53,352 nucleotides of DNA, taken from positions 1 to 53,352 of IMG/VR virus record IMGVR_UViG_3300030019_000042; one strand, given 5' to 3'. The notes under the pieces are model-generated. The model was not told the origin of the DNA. It ran no database searches and worked only from the letters and a program-made list of their open reading frames with translations. Made by a program: the position numbers and the translations under genes. This stretch comes from a virus. Shown here piece after piece: positions 42,143 to 49,891 of this stretch (its first letter is position 1; each line of letters begins with the position of its first letter).

Positions 42143-42904
42143 TTATTTTCCAAACCCAAATGCAATAACCTGTCTTGGTGACAACTCGTAACTTGAAGTA
42201 TCTTTTATTTCTTGAAGCAATTCGCAAGCCTTAATATCAGTCATGATATTACAAATCTTTGAAACCGTGTCGTTGTATTTTCTGCGCGTATCAGCTTCAG
42301 CTTTTGAGGCAGGGCAACAATTTGGTTTTGACTGTGCGTCGGTTACCGATAGGCTTTCAGCCACAGCGCCGCAATTTTCTTTTAAATTCGTGTCTTCCCA
42401 ATCGTACACCTTGAAGGGAACTGACAGTTTCATGTCTTGTGTCCACCAAGGCGATACGTCTTTGGTAGGAGCTGCTCCGCAATCTTCAAGTAAAGTATTA
42501 GCAGCGGCGGTTTGAACGGCAAGGTCGGCATTTAAAGCGGGTAAAACCCCCGTATTAATCTGATCTTTTATTTCCTTGCCAGTTTTACTGAACTTTATAC
42601 CACCGTCGTTCATTGCATACAGAATATCCGACTTCTCTACGTCGTCAACGGGTGCACCTTGAGTATCATCTTCGCTGACTGCCTTTTCAAAAGGGTTTTC
42701 GTCGACTTCTTCGACAACCTCAACCGCCTTTTCAATTTCGGCTTCGTCCACGTCGTCAACTGCTTTTTCAATGTCAACCTCAGCGGATTTTGCTAAATTA
42801 GATTCAGCGTCATCAGCTTTCAGCTGGTCTGAATTTGTAAAACCGTTGGCGATATGTAACCGCCGCGCTTGTTGCGCTTTTCTTATTTCGTCTCCTACGT
42901 TCAT
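42143..42904 (-). CDS. Leader-bearing head-region protein, Cys-rich C-terminal half
   Basis: The 253-residue protein starts MNVGDEIRKAQQARR then LHIANGF, matching the shared leader. Residues 38-92 are acidic with several EKA motifs (DIEKAVD, EIEKAVE, PFEKAVS, DVEKSD). The C-terminal half has Cys residues (DCGAAPTKD, NCGAVAE, PNCCPASK, KICNIM, ACELL) and PWWTQDMKLSVPFKVYDWED; it is a distinct folded domain that I do not recognise. It is 11 bases after its paralogue-like neighbour 42916-43896. An internal head protein processed by the prohead protease is plausible but inferred. Confidence 0.7.
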   Translation of the reverse strand: MNVGDEIRKAQQARRLHIANGFTNSDQLKADDAESNLAKSAEVDIEKAVDDVDEAEIEKAVEVVEEVDENPFEKAVSEDDTQGAPVDDVEKSDILYAMNDGGIKFSKTGKEIKDQINTGVLPALNADLAVQTAAANTLLEDCGAAPTKDVSPWWTQDMKLSVPFKVYDWEDTNLKENCGAVAESLSVTDAQSKPNCCPASKAEADTRRKYNDTVSKICNIMTDIKACELLQEIKDTSSYELSPRQVIAFGFGK

Positions 42905-42915
42905 GGTTTTATGTT

Positions 42916-43896
42916 TTATCTGCGTTTTATTCTATATGATACTGAACCTGAATATTCGTTATCTTCGTAATCATCCCAATCGCCGTCCGATTTTCCTTTC
43001 TTCATCAAATCAGAAAAACTTGTAAACCCTCCTCCGAATGGATTCCACACAGAGGTTGTGTCTACCCAAAATCCTTTTGGCGGAGAAATTAAAGCTTTTG
43101 CGGCTGCCTTGCGAGTTGCATCCGCTACAGTTCCTCTTTTTGAATCATAAGACACGCCCAAGGCAACTATACCCTTGCCTACTTTCTCAGTATAAAATTG
43201 ATAATTGTTATCGTTTTGTTTACTGTAGTGGTCATTTATGAGTTTTAATTCTTCTTTGGTAAATGGGTCGTCTGATTTAGGTTTATCGGCTTCTTTTGTT
43301 GGTTGCTTCTTGATAACGTCCGTATCCGTTTTTGGGGTTGGTTTTGTTGTAGTGCGATGCGATAATATCTCGGCTTCCCGCTTTTTCATTGATTCATATT
43401 TTTTAGCGGCAACTGGGTTTTTGGTTGCAAAGTCAGGAGCATTGACAGGATATTTTTTTCTATAATTAGCTATGTCAACTCTCAACCCTGTATATTCAAT
43501 TTCTTCTTTATCCGAAGCTTGAGCTGGCTTGCCTCCGATAGCCTTATCATGATATTGTTTTGAAGACGGGTCGTCTCCGTTTCTATCATCGCTGTCGTCT
43601 TGTTTCCCCGCTGAGTGTGTCTTGTTATCAGGCATATGAACATAAGGTTTGTTTGGGTCTGCATTAGCAGCGGGTTTTGAACCCGTCTTAGCTGCATTTC
43701 GCCAATCGTACTTACCTGATGGAAGTTGAGTCCAAACCCATTTACCGTTGGGGTGAGCGTCTCCCACATTATGACCTTTTTCAATGTCGGTTTCTTCAGC
43801 CTTTTCGATGCGGTCTGAACTTGAAACCACGAACCCCTTCAAGATATTCATCTTGCGGTCGTTTTGCGCCCTTCTAATGTCGTCGTTTATGCTCAT
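42916..43896 (-). CDS. Leader-bearing protein with 'HPNGKWVW..LPSGKYDWR' module
   Basis: The 326-residue protein opens MSINDDIRRAQNDRK and NILKGF (shared leader), then DRIEKAEETDIEKGHN, then VGDAHPNGKWVWTQLPSGK and YDWRN (shared module). A disordered Lys/Asp/Pro/Thr-rich stretch (about 75-240) follows, then a small C-terminal domain (FYTEKVGKGIVALGVSYD, PPKGFWVDTTSVWNPFGGGF). This is the most complete example of the leader-plus-module layout. It probably derives from the same ancestor as the N-terminus of the zincin gene, since the module DNA is similar too. The C-terminal domain is unknown. Confidence 0.72.
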   Translation of the reverse strand: MSINDDIRRAQNDRKMNILKGFVVSSSDRIEKAEETDIEKGHNVGDAHPNGKWVWTQLPSGKYDWRNAAKTGSKPAANADPNKPYVHMPDNKTHSAGKQDDSDDRNGDDPSSKQYHDKAIGGKPAQASDKEEIEYTGLRVDIANYRKKYPVNAPDFATKNPVAAKKYESMKKREAEILSHRTTTKPTPKTDTDVIKKQPTKEADKPKSDDPFTKEELKLINDHYSKQNDNNYQFYTEKVGKGIVALGVSYDSKRGTVADATRKAAAKALISPPKGFWVDTTSVWNPFGGGFTSFSDLMKKGKSDGDWDDYEDNEYSGSVSYRIKRR

Positions 43897-43898
43897 AA

Positions 43899-44879
43899 TT
43901 ATTTTAATAACATACCGTAAAATTGTTCTAATGTGAATGCCTTATTATAGTTGTAGTTTTCTTTTTGGTTATTCACATCATCCAACATATTTTCTAACAA
44001 GCTTTTCCCATTCTTCGTTTGATAGTCAGTATTGTTGTAGACTGAAAGGTTCAACCATGTCATTTTCAAATTGAATAACACCTGTCCTAAAACTACCTTT
44101 TCGTCTAACTTAGCATATTCAGAGAACCGCCCCGCTAACCATTGTGACATTTTTATCAGGTCTGGATTGTCATGTACAAATTGAGGATATGGCTTGATTG
44201 ATGTTACGAATTTTTCAAACGCCTTCTTGCCGAACCCCTTCAAAAGTTTAGGTATATTGTCGGAAGTGTCTCCCAATATCACCTTACCTAACAGAACCTG
44301 TATTGGGTCAATTTCGTTGACAGGTAAATTCATTTCAAAGTACCGCTCCCATTTATTCATATTTTCCGGAAGGCACGTCATCATTAACCGATTGGAAGCG
44401 TTGCAAAAGCAAGATACATTTTTAGTGCACATTTGAGTTATATCTGAATCGCCTGTAACGATTACCAATTCTTCGTCCAATATGTAACCGAAGTACAAAC
44501 TCCAAACATAGAGAAGGTCATCACCTTCGGCTCCCCAAACTCGGCTCACGATTAACCCCTTCTTGCGAAGTAACGCTTCGAACTCATCCAACACTTGCAG
44601 AAACAACTTATAGAAGTCGTCGCGCACCTTTGTCAGAGCGTACTTATAATCGTCATATAAGGAATAACGCCAACTTGAGCTGTCAATTACGAACGCAACG
44701 CGGTCAATGTCCTTAAATCGGTTGAGAGTAAAGCACATATCGATTACGCACTTTCGCAATAAAACTTGTTGGTTTTCTTTAACAGATAAAACCGAGGACA
44801 TATCTTGCCCTCGGTAATAAGTTGTAAATACGTTATAAACTTTGTGAAAAAGGAAATTTCCGTCAAATAGTATATTCAT
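43899..44879 (-). CDS. 5'-3' exonuclease / RNase H (FEN-like)
   Basis: The 326-residue protein has the metal-binding aspartates of the FEN/T4 RNase H family: MNILFDGNFLFHK (Asp6), FVIDSSSWR (Asp66), WGAEGDDLLYVW (Asp120, Asp121), VTGDSDITQM (Asp144, Asp146), and LGDTSDNIPKLLKGFGKKAF, the helix-three-turn-helix that holds duplex DNA. It would remove RNA primers or 5' flaps during phage replication. Its start overlaps the upstream stop by 4 bases. The family assignment is strong; RNase H versus exonuclease cannot be decided here. Confidence 0.88.
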   Translation of the reverse strand: MNILFDGNFLFHKVYNVFTTYYRGQDMSSVLSVKENQQVLLRKCVIDMCFTLNRFKDIDRVAFVIDSSSWRYSLYDDYKYALTKVRDDFYKLFLQVLDEFEALLRKKGLIVSRVWGAEGDDLLYVWSLYFGYILDEELVIVTGDSDITQMCTKNVSCFCNASNRLMMTCLPENMNKWERYFEMNLPVNEIDPIQVLLGKVILGDTSDNIPKLLKGFGKKAFEKFVTSIKPYPQFVHDNPDLIKMSQWLAGRFSEYAKLDEKVVLGQVLFNLKMTWLNLSVYNNTDYQTKNGKSLLENMLDDVNNQKENYNYNKAFTLEQFYGMLLK

Positions 44880-45652
44880 TTGAGCATTTTTATTTTGTTA
44901 ATTTGGTCGTCCTTTGATTCTTTAACCGCTTTATTGATACTTGTATTCTTGCCGTCTTTAACTCCGTGCATGAATATGTTGTTAACCTTAACGTTGGTTT
45001 GACGCCCCTTATTCATTTTATATTTGGTAGCCACAAACTCATCAATCGCCGCATCATTGCGTAAAACCAGAGCCGTTACCTTACCTGCAAAAATGGCGTC
45101 TTGGGATTTATCTGCATTTGCTTCTTCTTGAAACTTGACATCAAGTCCGGAAACACAACCGCCAAGATAATGACGTAAATAAGTGTCGAGACCGATTGGC
45201 TTAAATTTGAAATCAATTGTGTCCTGATATAATTTGTATTTCAACTTTCCTAATTCCACGAACCGTTCGCAAAGCATGGTGTGTAACCATTTCACAGTTT
45301 CCATGTTTTGAGGCAGACCCAAAATCAACATACGCCTATCTTTGCGGTCGCCGTGAATAAAACACTTACAAAAATTCCATTTGCAACATACGTACATCAA
45401 GCGAAACTCCCAATCACCGCCTATGAATTTATACTTGTACCAAGAGTCCATGTTTTCTTCAACTCCAGCTTTTGGTTTATCCTTCAAATCGAGTTCATCG
45501 ATTGACAGATTATAACTGAGTAATAAACGTTGAATGGCGGCTGCTGCGGCTGTCGCTTCGTTTTCATTACCCACCTTGATTGCACTTTCCTGAAGCTTGA
45601 TGAGCTTGCGTAATTTGTTCTGAATTTGGTCAATTTGATTTACAGTTTCCAT
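44876..45652 (-). CDS. DUF2786-type protein
   Basis: The 258-residue protein begins with a helical DUF2786 region (NKLRKLIKLQESAIKVGNEN, EATAAAAAIQRLLLSYNLS). A middle domain follows (WEFRLMYVCCKWNFCKC, KDRRMLILGLPQNMETVKWLHTML), as in other DUF2786 proteins, then a basic C-terminus. Function is unknown. It has its own promoter-like element at 45695-45725 and overlaps the exonuclease gene by 4 bases, suggesting an early or middle replication operon of the two. Confidence 0.72.
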   Translation of the reverse strand: METVNQIDQIQNKLRKLIKLQESAIKVGNENEATAAAAAIQRLLLSYNLSIDELDLKDKPKAGVEENMDSWYKYKFIGGDWEFRLMYVCCKWNFCKCFIHGDRKDRRMLILGLPQNMETVKWLHTMLCERFVELGKLKYKLYQDTIDFKFKPIGLDTYLRHYLGGCVSGLDVKFQEEANADKSQDAIFAGKVTALVLRNDAAIDEFVATKYKMNKGRQTNVKVNNIFMHGVKDGKNTSINKAVKESKDDQINKIKMLK

Positions 45653-45694
45653 TTATTTGTCATTTTATGGATTAATACTATTTGGATTACGATA

Positions 45695-45725
45695 CAAAGA
45701 TATCGCTTTATTTGAATACTACCTA
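45695..45725 (-). promoter_or_regulatory. Promoter-like element, Bacteroidota type
   Basis: On the minus strand TATCTTTG (695-702) is an exact match to the TAnnTTTG -7 box of Bacteroides-type promoters. At the matching distance (19 bases) upstream is TAGG in place of TTTG. The block AAATAAAGCGATATCTTT and a further upstream GTTAAATCTTGGCTC are repeated before the helicase gene at 47281. It would give a leader of about 35 bases to the DUF2786 gene. Confidence 0.6.
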
Positions 45726-45765
45726 ATGTTTTATTGATTATTTTTCGCTTAGAGCCAAGATTTAA

Positions 45766-47253
45766 CTATTCGCATTTAAAATCGGTTACAAATCCTAAAT
45801 AATGTTTTGCCCGCGTATATGCCACATAAACCAGATTTCGTTCTTGTTCTGCCATCCAAGGAATTTTCATACAATGTTTCAAGTACATTTTATCTTCACA
45901 TATGATAAACACCTTATCAGATTCGAGCCCTTTGGATTTATGAATGGTTGACAAACATATACCGTTTTTATTGTCGTCTTTGAAAATGGTTTCAATGCGC
46001 GAAATAACTTCATTGACAGTTGTCAACCCTTGCGACAATATATCAATCACCTTTAGTTTGTCTGAATAATTCTTGTACATATCCGACTCCATAGCCTCAG
46101 CCTGAGTGCAAGATGTTTTAGCTATTACCTTGCCAATGATTCTTGATAACTCCTTGCTCAAAACGTCTTGAACATCGGCTATCTGTTTACGGTTTGTTTT
46201 CTTTATCATGTTGATAAGGTTAGTTCCAATATCGCGACCCTTAACGTATGCTTTTGTGCCTTCGCTGATATACTTCATACACAAACTAACAAGCGGAGCG
46301 GTAACTCGGCAAAGAACCATATCGCCATCCTTTATATCTGCCGTTTTAGCGTCGCGGTCTACTATCCCAACGGGAGCATTATCGCGTGCTAATATCTGTG
46401 GTACTATGCCTTTTGCTAAATCTATGATTGATGAATCGCAGCGGTAACATATTGATAATGGCATTTTAGCGGTGTGCGGAGTATTTTTAAGTAGGTTGAA
46501 GCTTTCAACATCGGCTCCAGCAAAACCGTAAATTGCTTGGCGTGGGTCGCCTACCGCTATAAATCTTCCCGTTACTGGTTTTACGCATTGCAAAAACATT
46601 TCGCGTTGAGCCGAATTAAGATCTTGGCATTCGTCAATAAATACCCAATCAAACTTTGGCATGCGTAACTGCTTTACGTTGGGGAAATAAATCATGTCGG
46701 TAAAATCTATGACGTTGGTTTCTGATTCGCCCCAGGATATAACTTGCATTGCGGCTGCGCATTCGTTATCCACTATATCCAAATCATGTTTTTCAGCTAA
46801 ATCAGCCAATTGGTATTCTGACTTACATAAGCTTGAACGACCGAGATCGGCAAGCTTGGCAATATTTGAACGATACTGTCCTTGAGCTTCAAACGATATG
46901 GAAACATTTGGGCGAATTGCCCCGTATTTAACCGCGTTATTGATATAAGTAGTATATTTGTCGCCCTGAATTTGTGACTTGAAAGTCTTCATTATTGCCG
47001 AAGCTCCAAGGGAATGTAAGGTACGTACATCAACATTTGGCAGATTACCTACTTTTATTTTCAGTTCCTCAACAATAGCTTTATTGAAAGCCAAGAACAA
47101 CACGGATTGAGTAGATGGGATAAGTTTTAAAGCGTTTACAATTGTGGTGGATTTTCCGGAACCTGCGACTGCGTCTATGACCGCATTGCCTTTACCTACT
47201 TGAACGTATGTGTAAACGGCTTTCTGATAACGGGAGGGAGTTTGAGTTGACAT
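45766..47253 (-). CDS. UvrD/Rep-like superfamily 1 helicase
   Basis: I use the ATG at 47253 (495 residues, MSTQTPSRYQKAVYTYV), behind an A-rich leader and promoter; the longer frame opens with TTG. Helicase motifs are clear: Walker A AVAGSGKST (about 28-36), FIDECQDLN (motif II), VGDPRQAIYGFAGAD (III), ICYRC (IV-like), LSTIHKSKGLESDKVFII (V), and VYVAYTRAKH (VI). It would unwind DNA 3' to 5' in replication or recombination, like T4 Dda-type or UvrD-type enzymes. It lies upstream of the DUF2786/exonuclease pair. Confidence 0.9.
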   Translation of the reverse strand: MSTQTPSRYQKAVYTYVQVGKGNAVIDAVAGSGKSTTIVNALKLIPSTQSVLFLAFNKAIVEELKIKVGNLPNVDVRTLHSLGASAIMKTFKSQIQGDKYTTYINNAVKYGAIRPNVSISFEAQGQYRSNIAKLADLGRSSLCKSEYQLADLAEKHDLDIVDNECAAAMQVISWGESETNVIDFTDMIYFPNVKQLRMPKFDWVFIDECQDLNSAQREMFLQCVKPVTGRFIAVGDPRQAIYGFAGADVESFNLLKNTPHTAKMPLSICYRCDSSIIDLAKGIVPQILARDNAPVGIVDRDAKTADIKDGDMVLCRVTAPLVSLCMKYISEGTKAYVKGRDIGTNLINMIKKTNRKQIADVQDVLSKELSRIIGKVIAKTSCTQAEAMESDMYKNYSDKLKVIDILSQGLTTVNEVISRIETIFKDDNKNGICLSTIHKSKGLESDKVFIICEDKMYLKHCMKIPWMAEQERNLVYVAYTRAKHYLGFVTDFKCE

Positions 47254-47280
47254 GACTGTTTTGTTTTTACGATTATGGTA

Positions 47281-47311
47281 TAAAGATATCGCTTTATTTA
47301 ATACGCTCAAA
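47281..47311 (-). promoter_or_regulatory. Promoter, Bacteroidota type, before the helicase gene
   Basis: On the minus strand TTTG (308-311), a 19-base spacer and TATCTTTA (281-288) match the -33 TTTG and -7 TAnnTTTG signals, with one mismatch. The surrounding sequence, including GTTAAATCTTTGGCTCC about 45 bases upstream, is shared with the element at 45695. Transcription would start near 47274, about 20 bases before the helicase ATG. Confidence 0.68.
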
Positions 47312-47360
47312 ACTTTTTGCCAATTATTTTTGGTTGGAGCCAAAGATTTAACGTTTGTTG

Positions 47361-47669
47361 CTAATAATTCATGATAAGGTTGTTTTCATTGGCTAATCTC
47401 AACAAATAGTCTTCAGACATCGAGCAATAACAAAATGCAACATTTATGCCTTTAGCTTTAGCTGCTTTATGGTATGCCTTGCTGAATGTCTTAAACCTTT
47501 TATCTTGCGCATAAAAAGCATAATCATTTACCGCTATCCAATACCAGCGAAGTGAGCCGTCGGGATAGTAGTCTTCATGCGCTATACAAATAACGCCTTC
47601 CTTGAGGCTTTCTATTTTTTGTAGAATGCTCAAAAGGAAGGCTTCTTTATTTATTTTAGTTATCGACAT
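47361..47669 (-). CDS. Hypothetical protein
   Basis: The 102-residue protein (MSITKINKEAFLLSILQK ... LANENNLIMNY) is not recognised. It has an N-terminal helix, strands with many aromatic residues (YYPDGSLRWYWIAVNDYAFY) and a helix-Cys region (GINVAFCYCSMSEDYLLRL). It overlaps the methyltransferase gene by 10 bases. No function can be proposed. Confidence 0.6.
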   Translation of the reverse strand: MSITKINKEAFLLSILQKIESLKEGVICIAHEDYYPDGSLRWYWIAVNDYAFYAQDKRFKTFSKAYHKAAKAKGINVAFCYCSMSEDYLLRLANENNLIMNY

Positions 47670-48166
47670 TTTCTTTCAACGCTCGCTATCGTATCATGAA
47701 TTGCACCGCCGTGGGAGAATAAACATATTTTTTCCACTTCGAACCCTCTATTGACGCCGAACGTATTTGAATGATATCCGAAAGTAATTACTTTCCCGCC
47801 CATTTTTAAAACATTCGACACTTCGTCTTTAAGTTGCCTAAATGGACTACATCTCATTCCTTTGTACATTTCCATACTTTTGCGATAGGCATATGGCGGG
47901 TCAAGCAAAATGGTGTCAAATTTTTCTCCTTCCCATGTTCTTAAAAATTCGACCGCATCTAAATTATAATCCGCTAATGATTCAACGTCTAAATCATTCC
48001 TTATTTCGTCAATCTCTAATTTAGTTATGCCGGCAAAAAGATTTAAAGTTTTCCCTTCACAATTCTTCTCTACCCAACTTCTTATGGGTTTAACAGAAAA
48101 TGTATATCTGTGAAGAGGACATTTGATATAATCGAAATCTGGAATTTCTTGAACCGTCTTTTTCAT
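47660..48166 (-). CDS. DNA methyltransferase (DPPY type)
   Basis: The 168-residue protein has LNLFAGITKLE as SAM-binding motif and FDTILLDPPYAYRKSMEMY with the DPPY catalytic motif of N6-adenine or N4-cytosine methyltransferases. It is shorter than most such enzymes and has little room for a target-recognition domain, so specificity may be loose or its substrate may not be DNA. It overlaps the dUTPase stop by 1 base. Protection of phage DNA is the likely role. Confidence 0.75.
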   Translation of the reverse strand: MKKTVQEIPDFDYIKCPLHRYTFSVKPIRSWVEKNCEGKTLNLFAGITKLEIDEIRNDLDVESLADYNLDAVEFLRTWEGEKFDTILLDPPYAYRKSMEMYKGMRCSPFRQLKDEVSNVLKMGGKVITFGYHSNTFGVNRGFEVEKICLFSHGGAIHDTIASVERKCR

Positions 48167-48678
48167 TATTTCGAATAATTTGCGTCGCCCTCGCTCAAAT
48201 TGGGAGCACCATAACCTGAATCCCCAAACCCTTTTGCTCCACGAGCTGTTTCGTCAAGTTTTTCTACGACTACGAAATCACCTTGTATAACTTTGTCTAC
48301 AATTACCATTTGTGCTATGCGGTCACCATCATGTACGCCGTACATTATTTCACCAGAGTTGTAAATTATTACCCCAACTTCACCGCGATAATCAGCGTCA
48401 ATTGTTCCTGGTGCATTTAATACCGTAATTCCATTTTTCAGAGCCAACCCGCTACGAGGGCGAATTTGAGCTTCACAGTCGTCCGGAAGTTCAAGAAATA
48501 CGCCAGTACCTATCAAAGCACGTGTATGCGGAGGAATGTGAATGGTAGGTTGTCTGTCTTCAGGAGTTGTGAAATCTGTAATGTGAGCAAATAAATCAGC
48601 CCCTGCTGAATTTTCTGTAGCGTACCAAGGAGCCTGAGCCCCCGTTGCTAATTTGATATTAATCGTTCGTTTGTTCAT
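48166..48678 (-). CDS. dut: dUTPase
   Basis: All five motifs of trimeric dUTP diphosphatases are present: SAGADLFA, RPRSGLALKNGI, GTIDADYRGEVGVIIYN, GDRIAQMVI and RGAKGFGDSGYG (the last replacing the usual RG.GGFGSTG, with a Lys and an Asp). At 170 residues it has a usual length. It converts dUTP to dUMP and pyrophosphate, keeping uracil out of DNA and supplying dUMP, which would also feed a hydroxymethyl-dUMP route if this phage modifies thymine. It overlaps the upstream gene by 20 bases. Confidence 0.93.
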   Translation of the reverse strand: MNKRTINIKLATGAQAPWYATENSAGADLFAHITDFTTPEDRQPTIHIPPHTRALIGTGVFLELPDDCEAQIRPRSGLALKNGITVLNAPGTIDADYRGEVGVIIYNSGEIMYGVHDGDRIAQMVIVDKVIQGDFVVVEKLDETARGAKGFGDSGYGAPNLSEGDANYSK

Positions 48679-49138
48679 CTTGCTGATACGGTGCGTTTAA
48701 AATATGTATTTGTATAATTCTTACTCCTAATTTTTGGGCGATAAGGTATTCTTCTTTCACCCCGTCAATTTGAGCTCCTATGAAGAATGCCGTTCCTTTC
48801 AGTTTTGCTAAATTTTCGAGCATAGTCCAACGGTCACGCAAGATTGATTCTTCTTTTTCGCTTTCACGATACGCAACATCGCCTTCTGTTGTTCTATACC
48901 AACAAATCCTTTTGAAGGGATTTATTTGTCTTAAAAAATCCAAAACTTCGGTAGTCCAACCGCGTTGCTCTACTACAATTCTTGGTAAGAAACAATGATG
49001 CAGAACGTCATCGGTTTCTTTAACCAAACTTTCAGTCATCAACAATATATCAAAAGCTTCCTTGATTTGCTCAAGAGTTTGCCCTTTCAATGTGAAGTGT
49101 ACTGAATAGTCCTTAAATGCAATTAACCCATTTTTCAT
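48659..49138 (-). CDS. Hypothetical protein, possible nucleotide-binding fold
   Basis: The 159-residue protein is not recognised. The C-terminal part (LKGTAFFIGAQIDGVKEEYL, IAQKLGVRIIQIHI) has the strand-helix-strand order of small Rossmann-like domains such as SLOG or nucleoside deoxyribosyltransferase-like folds. A central region contains PRIVVEQRGWTTEVLDFLRQI. It lies between the glycosyltransferase and dUTPase genes, so nucleotide metabolism is plausible. This is a weak inference. Confidence 0.55.
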   Translation of the reverse strand: MKNGLIAFKDYSVHFTLKGQTLEQIKEAFDILLMTESLVKETDDVLHHCFLPRIVVEQRGWTTEVLDFLRQINPFKRICWYRTTEGDVAYRESEKEESILRDRWTMLENLAKLKGTAFFIGAQIDGVKEEYLIAQKLGVRIIQIHILNAPYQQDEQTND

Positions 49139-49140
49139 AA

Positions 49141-49860
49141 CTACAATTTTTTATATTTTATTTTTAAATCCAGCCGCCCGAATTTTTCGACCACGGTGCA
49201 GTTTAATGGATAACGTTGGACCATTATTTCATTATACTCCAAGTCTTTTTTGTCTCGATAAAAATCGGAAAAACCGCCGCTATTAGCTACCATTGTATGG
49301 TCGTATGCAAACGTGTTAAAACGCATTACAATTTTGTCGGCATAAATGTTCTTCAACGTGAAGTCCATGTCCTCTTTGCATTTCAACGTTTCGTCGTACC
49401 AAATATCGGTCTTGGAGTTTATTAATGTAATAGTCCCCACGAAACAATTAAAAGCATACGGGTTTTTTGAACTCCACACGAATTGGCGCATGCCGAGGGT
49501 CGCTATGTCGAACGATAAGTCTTGAGCCTCATATTCTAGTAACGATAGATATTCAAGAGTAGGTTTCCGGTTAGAATTATTGGTAAGGCGACTCGTAACT
49601 TGATCTAAGATATCAAACTTTATAATGTCGTCGTCAATCATCATTAACAGTTCACCGCGATACCGCCTTTTTATGAAATTCCGGACATAAGATATCCCCA
49701 TATCGTTTTTAGGCAATACGAGGATATTTTGTTTTTCATGCCCCCCTTTTAGGTATAGCTCAAAATCTTGAGGTTCTACTACTACTGTGTATTTGATACC
49801 CTGAAGCAGACTGAATGTCTTTCCGTTGGGTCTGTTCTTTGAGGGAATGTATATGTCCAT
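49141..49860 (-). CDS. TET-associated-type glycosyltransferase (GT-A), DNA modification
   Basis: The 239-residue protein begins IPSKNRPNGKTFSLLQ, then YTVVVEPQDFELY, LVLPKNDMGISYVRNFI, and LLMMIDDDIIKFD (Asp76-78, metal and donor binding), followed later by CKEDMDFTLKN. This order (IPSKNR, VVEP.., L.LP..D.GI...RN.I, DDD) is what I recall for TET-associated glycosyltransferases, which put sugars on oxidised bases such as hydroxymethylpyrimidines in phage DNA. I see no TET/JBP gene in this window. If the identification is right, it glycosylates modified bases; if not, it is still a GT-A enzyme. Confidence 0.68.
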   Translation of the reverse strand: MDIYIPSKNRPNGKTFSLLQGIKYTVVVEPQDFELYLKGGHEKQNILVLPKNDMGISYVRNFIKRRYRGELLMMIDDDIIKFDILDQVTSRLTNNSNRKPTLEYLSLLEYEAQDLSFDIATLGMRQFVWSSKNPYAFNCFVGTITLINSKTDIWYDETLKCKEDMDFTLKNIYADKIVMRFNTFAYDHTMVANSGGFSDFYRDKKDLEYNEIMVQRYPLNCTVVEKFGRLDLKIKYKKL

Positions 49861-49891
49861 TTTGTTGTGCGATTTTACTTAATAACGTTGT

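Noticed and set aside
47254-47343. Longer helicase start at 47343
   Set aside because: It is a TTG codon and lies upstream of the predicted promoter and transcription start near 47274.
47660-48166. Methyltransferase as part of a restriction-modification system
   Set aside because: No restriction endonuclease gene is adjacent; an orphan methyltransferase is more likely.
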